A stretch of 64,000 nt of DNA from Dongia rigui (GTDB taxonomy: Bacteria; Pseudomonadota; Alphaproteobacteria; Dongiales; Dongiaceae): the NCBI RefSeq assembly GCF_034044635.1, contig NZ_JAXCLX010000002.1, forward strand, positions 434,001 to 498,000. Direction: 5' to 3'. The notes under the pieces were generated by a model. That model saw nothing but the letters and a program-made list of their open reading frames with translations, was not told the origin of the DNA and ran no database searches. Shown one piece after another: positions 9,630-17,930 of the stretch. Numbering within the stretch: position 1 is the stretch's first letter; the number at the start of each line of letters is the position of its first letter. The position numbers were made by a program, and so were the translations under genes.

Positions 9630-9951
9630 TGATAACCCCCTCAGTTTGCGGTCCGACGCAGCGGCATTTCCCCTGCCGTTGGCTCTGCATGGACCAGACC
9701 CCCTCCGGATGGGTGGGGCCGTGTTTTCCGACTCAATGGTCGATTTCCCGCCAATCGGATGGTGCGAAGTATGCGCCGCATGATGAAAATGTAAAGATGG
9801 CGTTAACTTTTGCTGCCGATTCAATACGATGGGATACGCGTTTTGCATCCGCGAATTGACCGGCTGCGCAAGTTGCTGGGGTGTCGGCCTTTTGTCCTAC
9901 TAATGCTGCGATTGGCGCGTAAGACGGTCTTGGCGCGAATGAAAACCTTCC
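9630..9951. other. Intergenic region between permease and LysR gene
   Basis: About 320 nt with no credible gene. It holds the permease leader and promoter; the part at 9775-9850 is noticeably richer in A and T (for example AAAATGTAAAGATGGCGTTAAC). I see no riboswitch, terminator or clear operator. Confidence 0.5.
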
Positions 9952-10857
9952 TTAACCACGTTCGCGGGCGAAATGCTGGCGGCACAATTCGGCAAAGGCA
10001 GCTGCGCGCTTGGTCGGCCGCAGCTTCTTCAGGCGCACAAGGCCCAGCCGGGTCGGGCGCAGCTTCTCTTTGATGGGCAGGAAGACGAGACGTCTTCCAT
10101 CCAGCGACCATTCGCTGCTGGGCCGCGAATGCATGATGGCGAAGGCATCGGAATTGGCGACCAGCCCGCGCACCATCTCGAAATTCGGCGTCTCATAGGC
10201 GACGCGCGGCTGCAGGCCTAAGCCATAGATGATGGAGAGGAAATAATCGCGGCTGTGGGGGAGGCCCAGGAGCACCATCGGGTAGGCGATGAGATCGGCG
10301 ATGGCCACCGCCTTCTGTTTGGCGAGCGGATGGCCCTTGGCAAGGATGCAATGCAACGGCACTTCGGTCAGCGTCTCGAACTCGAGGTCATCATCGAGGC
10401 CGAGGTCATAGGTGAGGGCGAATTCGAATTCGCCGGCGCGCAACCCGTCGAGCACCCCTTGCACATGATGTTCATGCGGCTTCACGCTGATCTCGGGATG
10501 ATGTGTCGATAGGGTGCCGATGAGGCGCGGCAGCACCAGTGGCGCCACCGTTTGAAAGCAGCCGATGTGGAGCTCGCCCGCCACATCTTGGCCCAACCCC
10601 ATGGCGCCCTGGCGCACATCGTCGGCATGTTCGAGGAGGCTCTTGGCGTCGGTCAGAAGCTCGCGGCCCGCCGCGGTGAGGCTCAACCCCTGGGCATGGT
10701 GGCGCACGAACAGATCGACGCCAAAGCGGCTCTCCAACTCGGCAATCGCCGCTGAAACCGAGGGCTGGGAGATGTTGACCCGCTGTGCCGCCAGGGTGAC
10801 GGACCCGGTTTCGGCGGTCGCCACGAAATAGCGCAGCTGCTTCAAGGTGAACGGCAT
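9952..10857 (-). CDS. LysR-family transcriptional regulator
   Basis: 301 aa, the normal LysR length. The N-terminal helix-turn-helix is plain: TLKQLRYFVATAETGS, AAQRVNISQPSVSAAIAELE, then the wing LFVRHHAQGLSLTAAGREL. A periplasmic-binding-protein-like effector domain follows from about residue 90. It is transcribed away from the HpaB-type monooxygenase gene across a 119-nt gap, the classic layout in which a LysR protein activates the divergent operon in response to the pathway substrate. The effector is unknown. Confidence 0.93.
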   Translation of the reverse strand: MPFTLKQLRYFVATAETGSVTLAAQRVNISQPSVSAAIAELESRFGVDLFVRHHAQGLSLTAAGRELLTDAKSLLEHADDVRQGAMGLGQDVAGELHIGCFQTVAPLVLPRLIGTLSTHHPEISVKPHEHHVQGVLDGLRAGEFEFALTYDLGLDDDLEFETLTEVPLHCILAKGHPLAKQKAVAIADLIAYPMVLLGLPHSRDYFLSIIYGLGLQPRVAYETPNFEMVRGLVANSDAFAIMHSRPSSEWSLDGRRLVFLPIKEKLRPTRLGLVRLKKLRPTKRAAAFAELCRQHFARERG

Positions 10858-10976
10858 TGGTAAATCCGATCCAAATCGAATGATAATAATATTTTCTCAC
10901 TGCCGGCGTCGCCGGGCAAGATGGTTGCGAATTGGATGCATGCCAATGATCGGCGCCGGACAGGGGGAGACCATCA

Positions 10977-12443
10977 ATGCTGCGCACCGGGGCCCAATAC
11001 CGCGACAGTCTGAAGGACGGCCGGCAGATCTGGATCAATGGCGAGAAGGTAAAGGATGTGACGACGCATCCGGCCTTCAAGCCGATCGTCGACGTGCGCG
11101 CCCGTATCTATGACATGGCGCATGAGGAGAAGACCAAAGCGGTCATGTCCTATCGCGACGAGACGACGGGCCAGGAAAACTGCATCGGCTACAAGCTGCC
11201 GCATACCCAGGAAGATTGGCATGCCAAGCGCCGTGCCATCGACGCCGTCATGCGCGACATCAGGGGCTATGCCGTGCGCGTCGGTGACGAGACGGTGGGC
11301 GAGATGTGGTCGCTTTATGACGGCCGCGACATCCTCAACGAGGTCGATCCGCAATTCTCGAAGAATATCGAGCACCATATCCAGCACGTCCTCAATTCCG
11401 ACACCTTCCATGTCTCGGCCAATACCGATCCCAAGGGCGACCGTTCCAAGCGGCCGCAGGACCAGGACCCGGACATGCTGCTGCATCTGGTGAAGGAGAC
11501 CGACAAGGGCATCATCGTGCGCGGCGCCAAGTATGAAACCGCCGCGGCTTACGCCAACCAGGCCTTCGTCAAGCCCACCATTGCCAATTGGGGCGATGAC
11601 AAGCTCAGCGATTACGCCCTGGGGTTCATCTGCGACATGGGTGCGCCGGGCTTGAAGCATATCTGCCGCTCCGGTTTCACCGGGCGCGCCTCGGCCGACG
11701 ATTATCCGCTTTCCAACCGCGTGGACGAGGTCGACACGCTGCTGGTGTTCGACGACGTGCTGATCCCGTGGGAAAACGTGCTGTTCTATCGCCATACCAA
11801 GGCAGCGGCTTTTATCCGTGGCACGCTGCACCGCTACAGCGCCTATCCCTTCACGCTGCGGCTGCTCTACATCGCCGATCTGATGCTGGGGGCGGCGGCG
11901 TTCAACGCCCGGCAGACCGGCCTCGACGCGCAGCAGGCGGTGCGTGAAAAGTTGGCCCTTCTCATGCAGTACCGTGAGGCGATCAACGCCCATCTCATCG
12001 CGTCGATCACCATGGCGCAGCAGAGCCCTGGCGGATTGCTGATGCCCAATGCGTCGCTGCTGTTCACCGGGCGCTATGCCGCCATCAACCAGTTGCCGGC
12101 GATGATGCATCTGGCGCGCGAATTGTGTGGTGGGCAGATCTGTGTCACACCGGACAAGGCCACCTTCGACAATCCGGAAATCAAGGATTGGATGCAGAAA
12201 TACTATTCGGTCAATGAATTCTGGCAGGCGGAGGATCGCCGCAAGCTGCTGGCCTTCGCGCGTGACCTGCTCAATTCCGACCGCGCCGGGCATATGGTGA
12301 CGTTCGAGCTGTTCGCCCAGTCACCGCCCTTTGCACATCTCAATCACATCTATATGAATTTCGATATGTCGAACGCCCTATCCTATGTGAAGGATTGTGC
12401 CGGACTGTCGGACCGCGTCATGGACCAATGGAAGAAGAGCTGA
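10977..12443 (+). CDS. HpaB-family FADH2-dependent monooxygenase
   Basis: 488 aa, the usual length for the 4-hydroxyphenylacetate 3-monooxygenase oxygenase component. Typical segments are LRTGAQYRDSLKDGR at the N-terminus, YALGFICDMGAPGLKHICR, DTLLVFDDVLIPWENVLFYR and the C-terminal RELCGGQICVTPDKATF. Ribosome site GGGGGAG precedes the ATG. Members hydroxylate aromatic rings, using FADH2 supplied by a separate flavin reductase; none is adjacent (the nearest flavin reductase gene is 30 kb away). It heads an operon with a RidA protein and a DUF1028 protein, a combination that suggests ring or C-N bond oxidation producing an unstable enamine/imine intermediate rather than simple phenol hydroxylation (inference). 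Confidence 0.87.
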   Translation: MLRTGAQYRDSLKDGRQIWINGEKVKDVTTHPAFKPIVDVRARIYDMAHEEKTKAVMSYRDETTGQENCIGYKLPHTQEDWHAKRRAIDAVMRDIRGYAVRVGDETVGEMWSLYDGRDILNEVDPQFSKNIEHHIQHVLNSDTFHVSANTDPKGDRSKRPQDQDPDMLLHLVKETDKGIIVRGAKYETAAAYANQAFVKPTIANWGDDKLSDYALGFICDMGAPGLKHICRSGFTGRASADDYPLSNRVDEVDTLLVFDDVLIPWENVLFYRHTKAAAFIRGTLHRYSAYPFTLRLLYIADLMLGAAAFNARQTGLDAQQAVREKLALLMQYREAINAHLIASITMAQQSPGGLLMPNASLLFTGRYAAINQLPAMMHLARELCGGQICVTPDKATFDNPEIKDWMQKYYSVNEFWQAEDRRKLLAFARDLLNSDRAGHMVTFELFAQSPPFAHLNHIYMNFDMSNALSYVKDCAGLSDRVMDQWKKS

Positions 12444-12447
12444 GATA

Positions 12448-12972
12448 ATGAGCTATAGCCACGTAAGACTGCGCAAGTTCAACACCAAGAAGACCTATCC
12501 CGAGCAGACCCTCGACAATGATCTGTCGATGTCGGTCCGTGCCGGCAACACGATCTTCCTGCGCGGCCAGGTCGGCCAGGCGCTCGATGGTTCGATGGTC
12601 GGCGTCGGCAGCGCCGCCCAGCAATCCGAACAGGCGATGCGCAATGTGAAGCAGCTTCTGGAAGAGCAGGGCGGGAAGCTTGCCGATATCTGCAAGATCG
12701 TCATTTACATCACCGACCCGCGTTACCGCGAGGATGTCTACCGCGTGGTGGGCAAGCATCTCAAAGGTGTCTATCCGGTCTCGACCGGCCTCGTCGTGCA
12801 AGGCCTCGCGCGGCCCGAATGGGTGATGGAAATCGACGCCTATGCGGTGATCCCGGAAAGTCGTATGAAGAATATCCAGGAGCCGCCCGCCGCGTTGCAA
12901 TGGAAGGACACCGCCGACAAGGCGGACCGCGCCAAGAAAACAGCGAAGAAAAGGGCGGCCCGCAAGAAGTAA
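12448..12972 (+). CDS. RidA/YjgF-family protein with basic C-terminal tail
   Basis: 174 aa. The start at 12448 lies 4 nt after the monooxygenase stop. The RidA fold is seen in NTIFLRGQVGQ, EQAMRNVKQLLEEQGG, ADICKIVIYITD and ARPEWVMEIDAYAVI, where the Arg in the ARPEW segment matches the Arg that binds carboxylates in deaminating RidA proteins. RidA enzymes hydrolyse reactive enamines/imines to ketones plus ammonia. The family is usually about 130 residues; here about 40 extra residues end in a Lys/Ala-rich tail (KADRAKKTAKKRAARKK). Likely acts on the product of the monooxygenase beside it. Confidence 0.88.
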   Translation: MSYSHVRLRKFNTKKTYPEQTLDNDLSMSVRAGNTIFLRGQVGQALDGSMVGVGSAAQQSEQAMRNVKQLLEEQGGKLADICKIVIYITDPRYREDVYRVVGKHLKGVYPVSTGLVVQGLARPEWVMEIDAYAVIPESRMKNIQEPPAALQWKDTADKADRAKKTAKKRAARKK

Positions 12973-12985
12973 GGATAGGGCCCGG

Positions 12986-13675
12986 ATGACCTTCTCGCTC
13001 GTTGGCCGTTGCGCCGATACCGGCATGTTCGGGGTGGCAATCACCACCTCCTCCATCGCTGTCGCCTCACGCTGTCCCTGGGCCAGGGCCGGCGTGGGGG
13101 CGGTTGCCACACAGAACGTCACCGATCCACGCCTTGGCAATCAGGGACTCGATCTGCTGGCGCAAGGGATGAGTGCGCCGGATGCGTTGAAGGCCTTGAT
13201 GGCCAAGGCGCCATCGTCACAGCACCGTCAGGTGACGATCATCGACAAACAAGGGCGCACGGCGCACTGGACGGGCGCCAAGACGCTGGGCACCAACAAT
13301 GTGGCCGAGGCTGAGGATTGCGTCGCCGCCGGCAATCTGCTGCAGAACCCGGATGTGCCGGCAGCCATGGTTAAGGCATTCGTGCAGTCGAAGGGCCGGC
13401 ATCTCGCCGATCGGCTGCTGGCGGGATTGCAGACCGGCATTGTCGCGGGCGGTGAGATGGGGCCGGTGCATTCCGCCGGCCTTCTTGTTGTCCATGAACA
13501 GAGTTGGCCGCTGGCCGATCTCCGCGTCGATTGGAGCGACGACAATCCGGTCGTGCGTCTCAGGCGCCTCTGGGAAGATTACCAACCACAGATGGACGCC
13601 TATATCACCCGCGCGCTCAATCCCGACGCGGCACCATCCTATGGCGTGCCGGGCGATATGGGCGCCGACAAGTAG
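12986..13675 (+). CDS. DUF1028-family protein
   Basis: 229 aa. The start MTFSLVGRCADTGMFGVAIT and the following SSIAVASRCPWARAGVGAVATQ are diagnostic of the DUF1028 family, thought to have an Ntn-hydrolase-like fold, possibly an amidase or peptidase (family knowledge, weak). It follows the RidA gene by 13 nt and is last in the cassette. DUF1028 and RidA genes are found together in several bacteria, so a role in opening or deaminating a nitrogen-containing intermediate is a reasonable inference, not shown. Confidence 0.88.
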   Translation: MTFSLVGRCADTGMFGVAITTSSIAVASRCPWARAGVGAVATQNVTDPRLGNQGLDLLAQGMSAPDALKALMAKAPSSQHRQVTIIDKQGRTAHWTGAKTLGTNNVAEAEDCVAAGNLLQNPDVPAAMVKAFVQSKGRHLADRLLAGLQTGIVAGGEMGPVHSAGLLVVHEQSWPLADLRVDWSDDNPVVRLRRLWEDYQPQMDAYITRALNPDAAPSYGVPGDMGADK

Positions 13676-13838
13676 CCCGCGGCAATGCCGATTGCCCCGG
13701 CTGATCGGCGGCGCCGCAGAGATGGGCGCCGTTAAGAATCGGGGCGCCTGCGTCGATCACGTTGCCGGACCCCACGCCAACGGGTAGAGTGCCGCGAATG
13801 ATGGCTACCCGGCCGAAAATTGGCTATGGCATTGAATT

Positions 13839-15902
13839 ATGGCGCCTTTTGATATCGTCCACTCCGCTTGTCCGCATGATTGCCCCTCGACCTGCGCACT
13901 TGAGGTCGAGCGACTCTCGCCGACCGAGATCGGCCGCATCCATGGCGCGAAGGCGAACAGCTATACCGCCGGCGTCGTCTGCGCGAAGGTTGCGCGCTAT
14001 GCCGAGCGTCAGCACCATCCGGATCGCCTGAGCCAGCCGCTGCGCCGGGTGGGTGAGAAGGGCGTCGGTCGCTCCGCCTATCAGCCCCTGAGATGGAGCG
14101 ATGCCCTCGACGAAATCGCGGCGAAGTTCCAGGAGGCGGAGAAGCGCTTCGGCGCCGAGGCGGTGTTTCCCTATTACTATGCCGGCACGATGGGCCTGGT
14201 GCAGCGTGACGGTATCTTCCGCCTGACGCATGAGAAGAAATATTCGCGCCAGAAGAGCACGATCTGCGTAGCACTCTCGGATGCCGGCTGGGCGGCGGGC
14301 GTCGGCGTGATGCGCGGTGTCGACAGCCGCGAGATGGCGGAAAGCGATCTCATCGTGGTCTGGGGCGGCAACCCTGTCGCCACCCAGGTCAATGTGATGA
14401 CCCACATCGCCCGCGCCCGCAAGGCGCGCGGGGCGAAATTGGTCGTCATCGATCCCTATCGCACCGGCACGGCGGAGGCGGCCGACCAGCATCTGATGCT
14501 GCGCCCCGGCACCGATGGTGCGCTGGCGGTGGCGGTGATGCATGTGTTGTTTGCCGAAGGGTTCGCCGATCGTGATTATCTGGCCCGCTATGCGGATGCG
14601 CCCGATGAGCTGGAGCGCCATGTGGCGAGCCGCTCGCCGGAATGGGCCGAGGCGATCACGGGGATTCCGGCGGCCACGATCCGCGATTTCGCCAGACTGT
14701 ACGGTCGCCATAAAAAGAGCTTCATCCGGGTCGGTTACGGCTTTTCCCGGACGCGGAACGGCGCCGTCAATCTGCATGCCGTGAGCTGCCTGCCGACCAT
14801 CACGGGTGCGTGGAAAGAGAAAGGTGGCGGAGCACATTATTCCAACCGCACCATCTACCATCTCAACAACACGCTCATCCAGGGCCTGGACATGGTCGAT
14901 CCCTCGGTGCGCCAGCTCGACCAATCTCGCCTCGGTGCCATCCTTACCGGCGACAAGCGGGACCTCGGTGATGGCCCGCCGGTGACGGCGATGATCGTCC
15001 AGAACACCAACCCGATGAATGTCTGCCCCAATTCGAACCTGGTCCGGCAGGGCTTCATGCGGGACGACCTCTTCGTCGCGGTGCATGAGCAATTCATGAC
15101 CGAGACGGCGGCGATGGCGGATATCGTGCTGCCGGCCACGACCTTTTTGGAGCATGACGATATCTATCGCGCCAGCGGCCACACGCATCTGCAGGTCACG
15201 CGCAAGGTGATTGAGCCGTTGGGTGAAGCAAAGCCCAATCACTACGTTATCGCGGAACTCGCCAAGCGGCTGGGAGCAAGCCATCGCGGGTTTGCCATGT
15301 CGGAATGGGAGATCATCGACGAGACGCTGAAGATTTCCGGCCACAAATCGGCCCAGGAACTCTATGACTCGCATTGGGAAGATTGCGCGCTGGATTTCGA
15401 GACGGCGCATTTCCTCAACGGTTTCGGCCATGCCGATAAGAAATTCCGCTTCAAGCCGGATTGGCCGGCGATCGGGCCGGATGTCGAAGGGCTGCCACCC
15501 TTGCCGGATTATGCAGCGCTCAATGACGCGACGAGCGAGAATTGCCCGCTGCGCCTGGTGACGGCGCCAGCGCGGCAGTTTCTCAATTCGACCTTCACGC
15601 CGACGCCCACCTCGCGCGCCAGGGAAGGGCGGCCGACATTGCTGGTGCATCCGCAAGACGGGGCGCGGTATCGCGTCGGCGATGGCGATGCGATTGAAGT
15701 CGGCAACGCCCGCGGCAAGATCCAGCTGCATGCCAAATTCTTCGATGGTTTGCTGCCCGGTGTCGTGGTGATCGAAAGCCTGTGGGGCAATGCCGATTTC
15801 CCGGGCGGGCTTGGCGTCAACGTGCTGGTCTCCGACGAGCCGGGCAAACCGGATGGCGGCGCGGTTTTCCATGACACGGCTGTCTGGATCAAGGCAGCCT
15901 GA
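13839..15902 (+). CDS. Molybdopterin-dependent oxidoreductase of the DMSO reductase superfamily
   Basis: 687 aa. The N-terminal [4Fe-4S] motif is C11-x3-C15-x3-C19-x28-C48 followed by Lys50, as in the Mo-bisMGD enzymes. Later segments ESDLIVVWGGNPVATQ, GAKLVVIDPYRTGTAE and ADIVLPATTFLEHDDIY are the typical cofactor-binding loops, and the C-terminal molybdopterin dinucleotide-binding domain starts near residue 555 (PLRLVTAPARQFLNSTF). There is no Tat signal, so it is probably cytoplasmic. No partner iron-sulfur or membrane subunit is adjacent. It may follow the monooxygenase cassette in one pathway, but the 160-nt gap leaves that open; mipZ starts 5 nt after its stop. Confidence 0.88.
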   Translation: MAPFDIVHSACPHDCPSTCALEVERLSPTEIGRIHGAKANSYTAGVVCAKVARYAERQHHPDRLSQPLRRVGEKGVGRSAYQPLRWSDALDEIAAKFQEAEKRFGAEAVFPYYYAGTMGLVQRDGIFRLTHEKKYSRQKSTICVALSDAGWAAGVGVMRGVDSREMAESDLIVVWGGNPVATQVNVMTHIARARKARGAKLVVIDPYRTGTAEAADQHLMLRPGTDGALAVAVMHVLFAEGFADRDYLARYADAPDELERHVASRSPEWAEAITGIPAATIRDFARLYGRHKKSFIRVGYGFSRTRNGAVNLHAVSCLPTITGAWKEKGGGAHYSNRTIYHLNNTLIQGLDMVDPSVRQLDQSRLGAILTGDKRDLGDGPPVTAMIVQNTNPMNVCPNSNLVRQGFMRDDLFVAVHEQFMTETAAMADIVLPATTFLEHDDIYRASGHTHLQVTRKVIEPLGEAKPNHYVIAELAKRLGASHRGFAMSEWEIIDETLKISGHKSAQELYDSHWEDCALDFETAHFLNGFGHADKKFRFKPDWPAIGPDVEGLPPLPDYAALNDATSENCPLRLVTAPARQFLNSTFTPTPTSRAREGRPTLLVHPQDGARYRVGDGDAIEVGNARGKIQLHAKFFDGLLPGVVVIESLWGNADFPGGLGVNVLVSDEPGKPDGGAVFHDTAVWIKAA

Positions 15903-15907
15903 ACCGC

Positions 15908-16738
15908 ATGGCAAAGTTGGGACCACACATCATCGTCCTGGGTAATGAAAAGGGCGGTTCCGGCAAGTCGACCACGGCGATGCACCTCATTGTGGCATTG
16001 CTGGCGGCTGGCAAGCGTGTCGGATCGATCGATCTCGACGCACGCCAGGGATCGCTCTCGCGCTATGTCGAGAACCGGCGCAAGACGGCGGAAGGCATGC
16101 TGACGCCGCTGCCGATGCCGACGCATATCCCGATCAATCAAAGCCAGACCGACAGCCGCGACATGGCGATGCGCGAGGACGAGGCAAATCTCGTCGCCGC
16201 CCTCGATCAGCTCAAAGACAACGACTTCATCCTCATCGACACGCCCGGCAGCGACAGTGCACTTTCCCGCGCCGCGCATATCCGGGCCGATACTTTGATC
16301 TCGCCCTTGAATGACAGCTTCCTCGACCTCGACCTCTTTGGCCGCATCGAGGATGAGGGGGCCACCATCCGACGTCCCAGCGTCTATGCCGAGACGGTGT
16401 GGGAGCAGCGGAAGCGGCGGGCGATGGCGGGCGGCAGGCCCATCGATTGGGTGGTGATGCGCAACCGCCTCTCCAGCCTCGATGCGCGCAACAAACGCGA
16501 TATCGGCAAGCTACTGGAACACCTCGCCAAAAGAATCGGCTTTCGCATCGCGCCGGGTTTCACCGAGCGTGTCATCTTTCGCGAATTGTTTCCGCGCGGG
16601 CTGACACTGCTCGATCTTTCCAGGAAGGACGCCGGCGTCCAGTGGCGCATGTCCCATGTCGCCGCGCGGCAGGAGGTCCGCGACCTCCTTGACGCGCTCA
16701 ATCTGTTGCCGCCGGCCGAAGCGGATATTCCTGCCTAG
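15908..16738 (+). CDS. mipZ: Division-plane positioning ATPase MipZ
   Basis: 276 aa ParA/MinD-type ATPase. The deviant Walker A motif NEKGGSGKSTTA covers residues 13-24, and the switch region SIDLDARQGSLSRYVENR and Walker B DFILIDTPG follow. The WVVMRNRLSSLDARNKRDI and GFTERVIFRELFPRGLTLLDL segments are characteristic of MipZ. In Caulobacter, MipZ forms a gradient from the ParB-bound poles and blocks FtsZ polymerisation away from midcell. It is found almost only in Alphaproteobacteria, which supports the taxonomic placement. The 5-nt spacing from the molybdenum enzyme gene means the two may share a transcript. Confidence 0.93.
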   Translation: MAKLGPHIIVLGNEKGGSGKSTTAMHLIVALLAAGKRVGSIDLDARQGSLSRYVENRRKTAEGMLTPLPMPTHIPINQSQTDSRDMAMREDEANLVAALDQLKDNDFILIDTPGSDSALSRAAHIRADTLISPLNDSFLDLDLFGRIEDEGATIRRPSVYAETVWEQRKRRAMAGGRPIDWVVMRNRLSSLDARNKRDIGKLLEHLAKRIGFRIAPGFTERVIFRELFPRGLTLLDLSRKDAGVQWRMSHVAARQEVRDLLDALNLLPPAEADIPA

Positions 16739-16743
16739 ATTTT

Positions 16744-16764
16744 CACCAAAGTCACATTTTGGTG
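16744..16764. other. Short hairpin after mipZ
   Basis: CACCAAA and TTTGGTG form a 7-bp stem just after the mipZ stop. There is no T-run after it, so it is at best a weak transcription end. The rest of the 160-nt gap before galU shows nothing else. Confidence 0.35.
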
Positions 16765-16898
16765 GGCAAAGCGGGCGGCGTCGCGTGTTGGTGCCGTGAC
16801 GTTTGGGTAATATTGGCGACTTTTCACGCGCCGCCGCTTGTGCTGGCCTTTGGCCGCATGGCAGAAATGCTGCACTGCACTGTTTGAAGGACAATGGA

Positions 16899-17783
16899 AT
16901 GATCAAACCGCTCAAGAAGGCCATCTTTCCGGTCGCCGGTCTCGGCACCCGTTTCCTGCCGGCCACGAAGTCCATGCCGAAGGAGATGCTGACCGTCGTC
17001 GACAAGCCCTTGATCCAATACGCGGTCGAGGAGGCCAAGGCGGCCGGGATCGAGGAGATGATCTTCGTCACGGGCCGCGGCAAAACGGCCCTCGAAGACC
17101 ATTTCGATCATTCCTACGAACTTGAGGATACGCTGACTCGCCGCGGCAAGAAGGCTGAGTTGGAACTCCTCCACAAGATGCTGCCGCTGGCCGGCAACAT
17201 CGCCTATGTCCGCCAGCAGAAACCCAATGGCCTGGGCCATGCGGTCTGGTGCGCGCGCCATTTCATCAAGGACGAAGCGGTTGCCGTCCTGCTGCCGGAC
17301 GATCTGGTCCATGGCGACGTGTCGTGCATGAAGCAGATGGCCGACGTCTATCGCAAGGTTGGCGGCAACATCATCGCCGTCATGGAAGTGGCGCAGGAAC
17401 ACACCAGCCGCTACGGCATCCTGTCGCCGGGTAGCGACAAAGACGGCTTGGTCGAGGTGAAGGGCCTGGTCGAAAAGCCGTCGCCGGACAAGGCGCCGTC
17501 GCGCCTCGCGGTCATCGGCCGCTACATCCTGCAGCCGGAAATCTTCAACCACCTCGCCGCACAGGAACCGGGTGCGGGTGGCGAAATCCAGCTGACCGAT
17601 TCCATGGCGCGCATGATCGGTGAGGTGCCGTTCCACGGCTATCGCTTCGAGGGGACGCGCTATGACTGCGGCGACAAGGCTGGCTTCGTTGAGGCCAATA
17701 TTGCCCTTGGCATCGCCCACCCGATCGTCGGCAAGGCGGTCAAGGACGTGGTGGCCAGCATCGCCAAGACATTGCAGCTCTAA
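16899..17783 (+). CDS. galU: UTP--glucose-1-phosphate uridylyltransferase
   Basis: 294 aa, standard GalU length. It makes UDP-glucose from UTP and glucose 1-phosphate in the cytoplasm for glycan and envelope polysaccharide synthesis. The nucleotide-binding segment KAIFPVAGLGTRFLPATKSM, the KPLIQYAVEEA segment, and QQKPNGLGHAVWCA, LLPDDLVHG, GEIQLTDSMA and RYDCGDKAGFVEAN are all diagnostic. The start at 16899 is chosen because the conserved N-terminus begins at once (MIKPLKKAIFPVAG) after a GGACAAT spacer; the open frame runs on upstream. A strong terminator follows. Confidence 0.96.
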   Translation: MIKPLKKAIFPVAGLGTRFLPATKSMPKEMLTVVDKPLIQYAVEEAKAAGIEEMIFVTGRGKTALEDHFDHSYELEDTLTRRGKKAELELLHKMLPLAGNIAYVRQQKPNGLGHAVWCARHFIKDEAVAVLLPDDLVHGDVSCMKQMADVYRKVGGNIIAVMEVAQEHTSRYGILSPGSDKDGLVEVKGLVEKPSPDKAPSRLAVIGRYILQPEIFNHLAAQEPGAGGEIQLTDSMARMIGEVPFHGYRFEGTRYDCGDKAGFVEANIALGIAHPIVGKAVKDVVASIAKTLQL

Positions 17784-17810
17784 GCCCGGAATTTCCAGGC
17801 GCGAGGGTGA

Positions 17811-17839
17811 CGGGCGGGAGTCAAATCCCGCCCGTTTTT
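17811..17839 (+). terminator. Rho-independent terminator of galU
   Basis: Perfect 9-bp stem CGGGCGGGA/TCCCGCCCG with a 6-nt loop, followed directly by TTTTT. Confidence 0.92.
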
Positions 17840-17885
17840 GTTGATGCCGGCCATGGGTGGGCAGGCCAAGATCGGCCTTGCTATC

Positions 17886-17911
17886 GATAACGACATAAAA
17901 ATATCATTATC
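17886..17911. promoter_or_regulatory. Candidate operator of the ArsR-methyltransferase gene
   Basis: Imperfect inverted repeat GATAACGACAT-AAAA-ATATCATTATC: the 11-nt arms match at 9 positions. It lies 20 nt before the start of the regulator gene, where an ArsR dimer could block transcription. The AT-rich patch stands out from its GC-rich surroundings. Autoregulation is inferred. Confidence 0.6.
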
Positions 17912-17930
17912 CCCGTATTGATGCGGGGAG

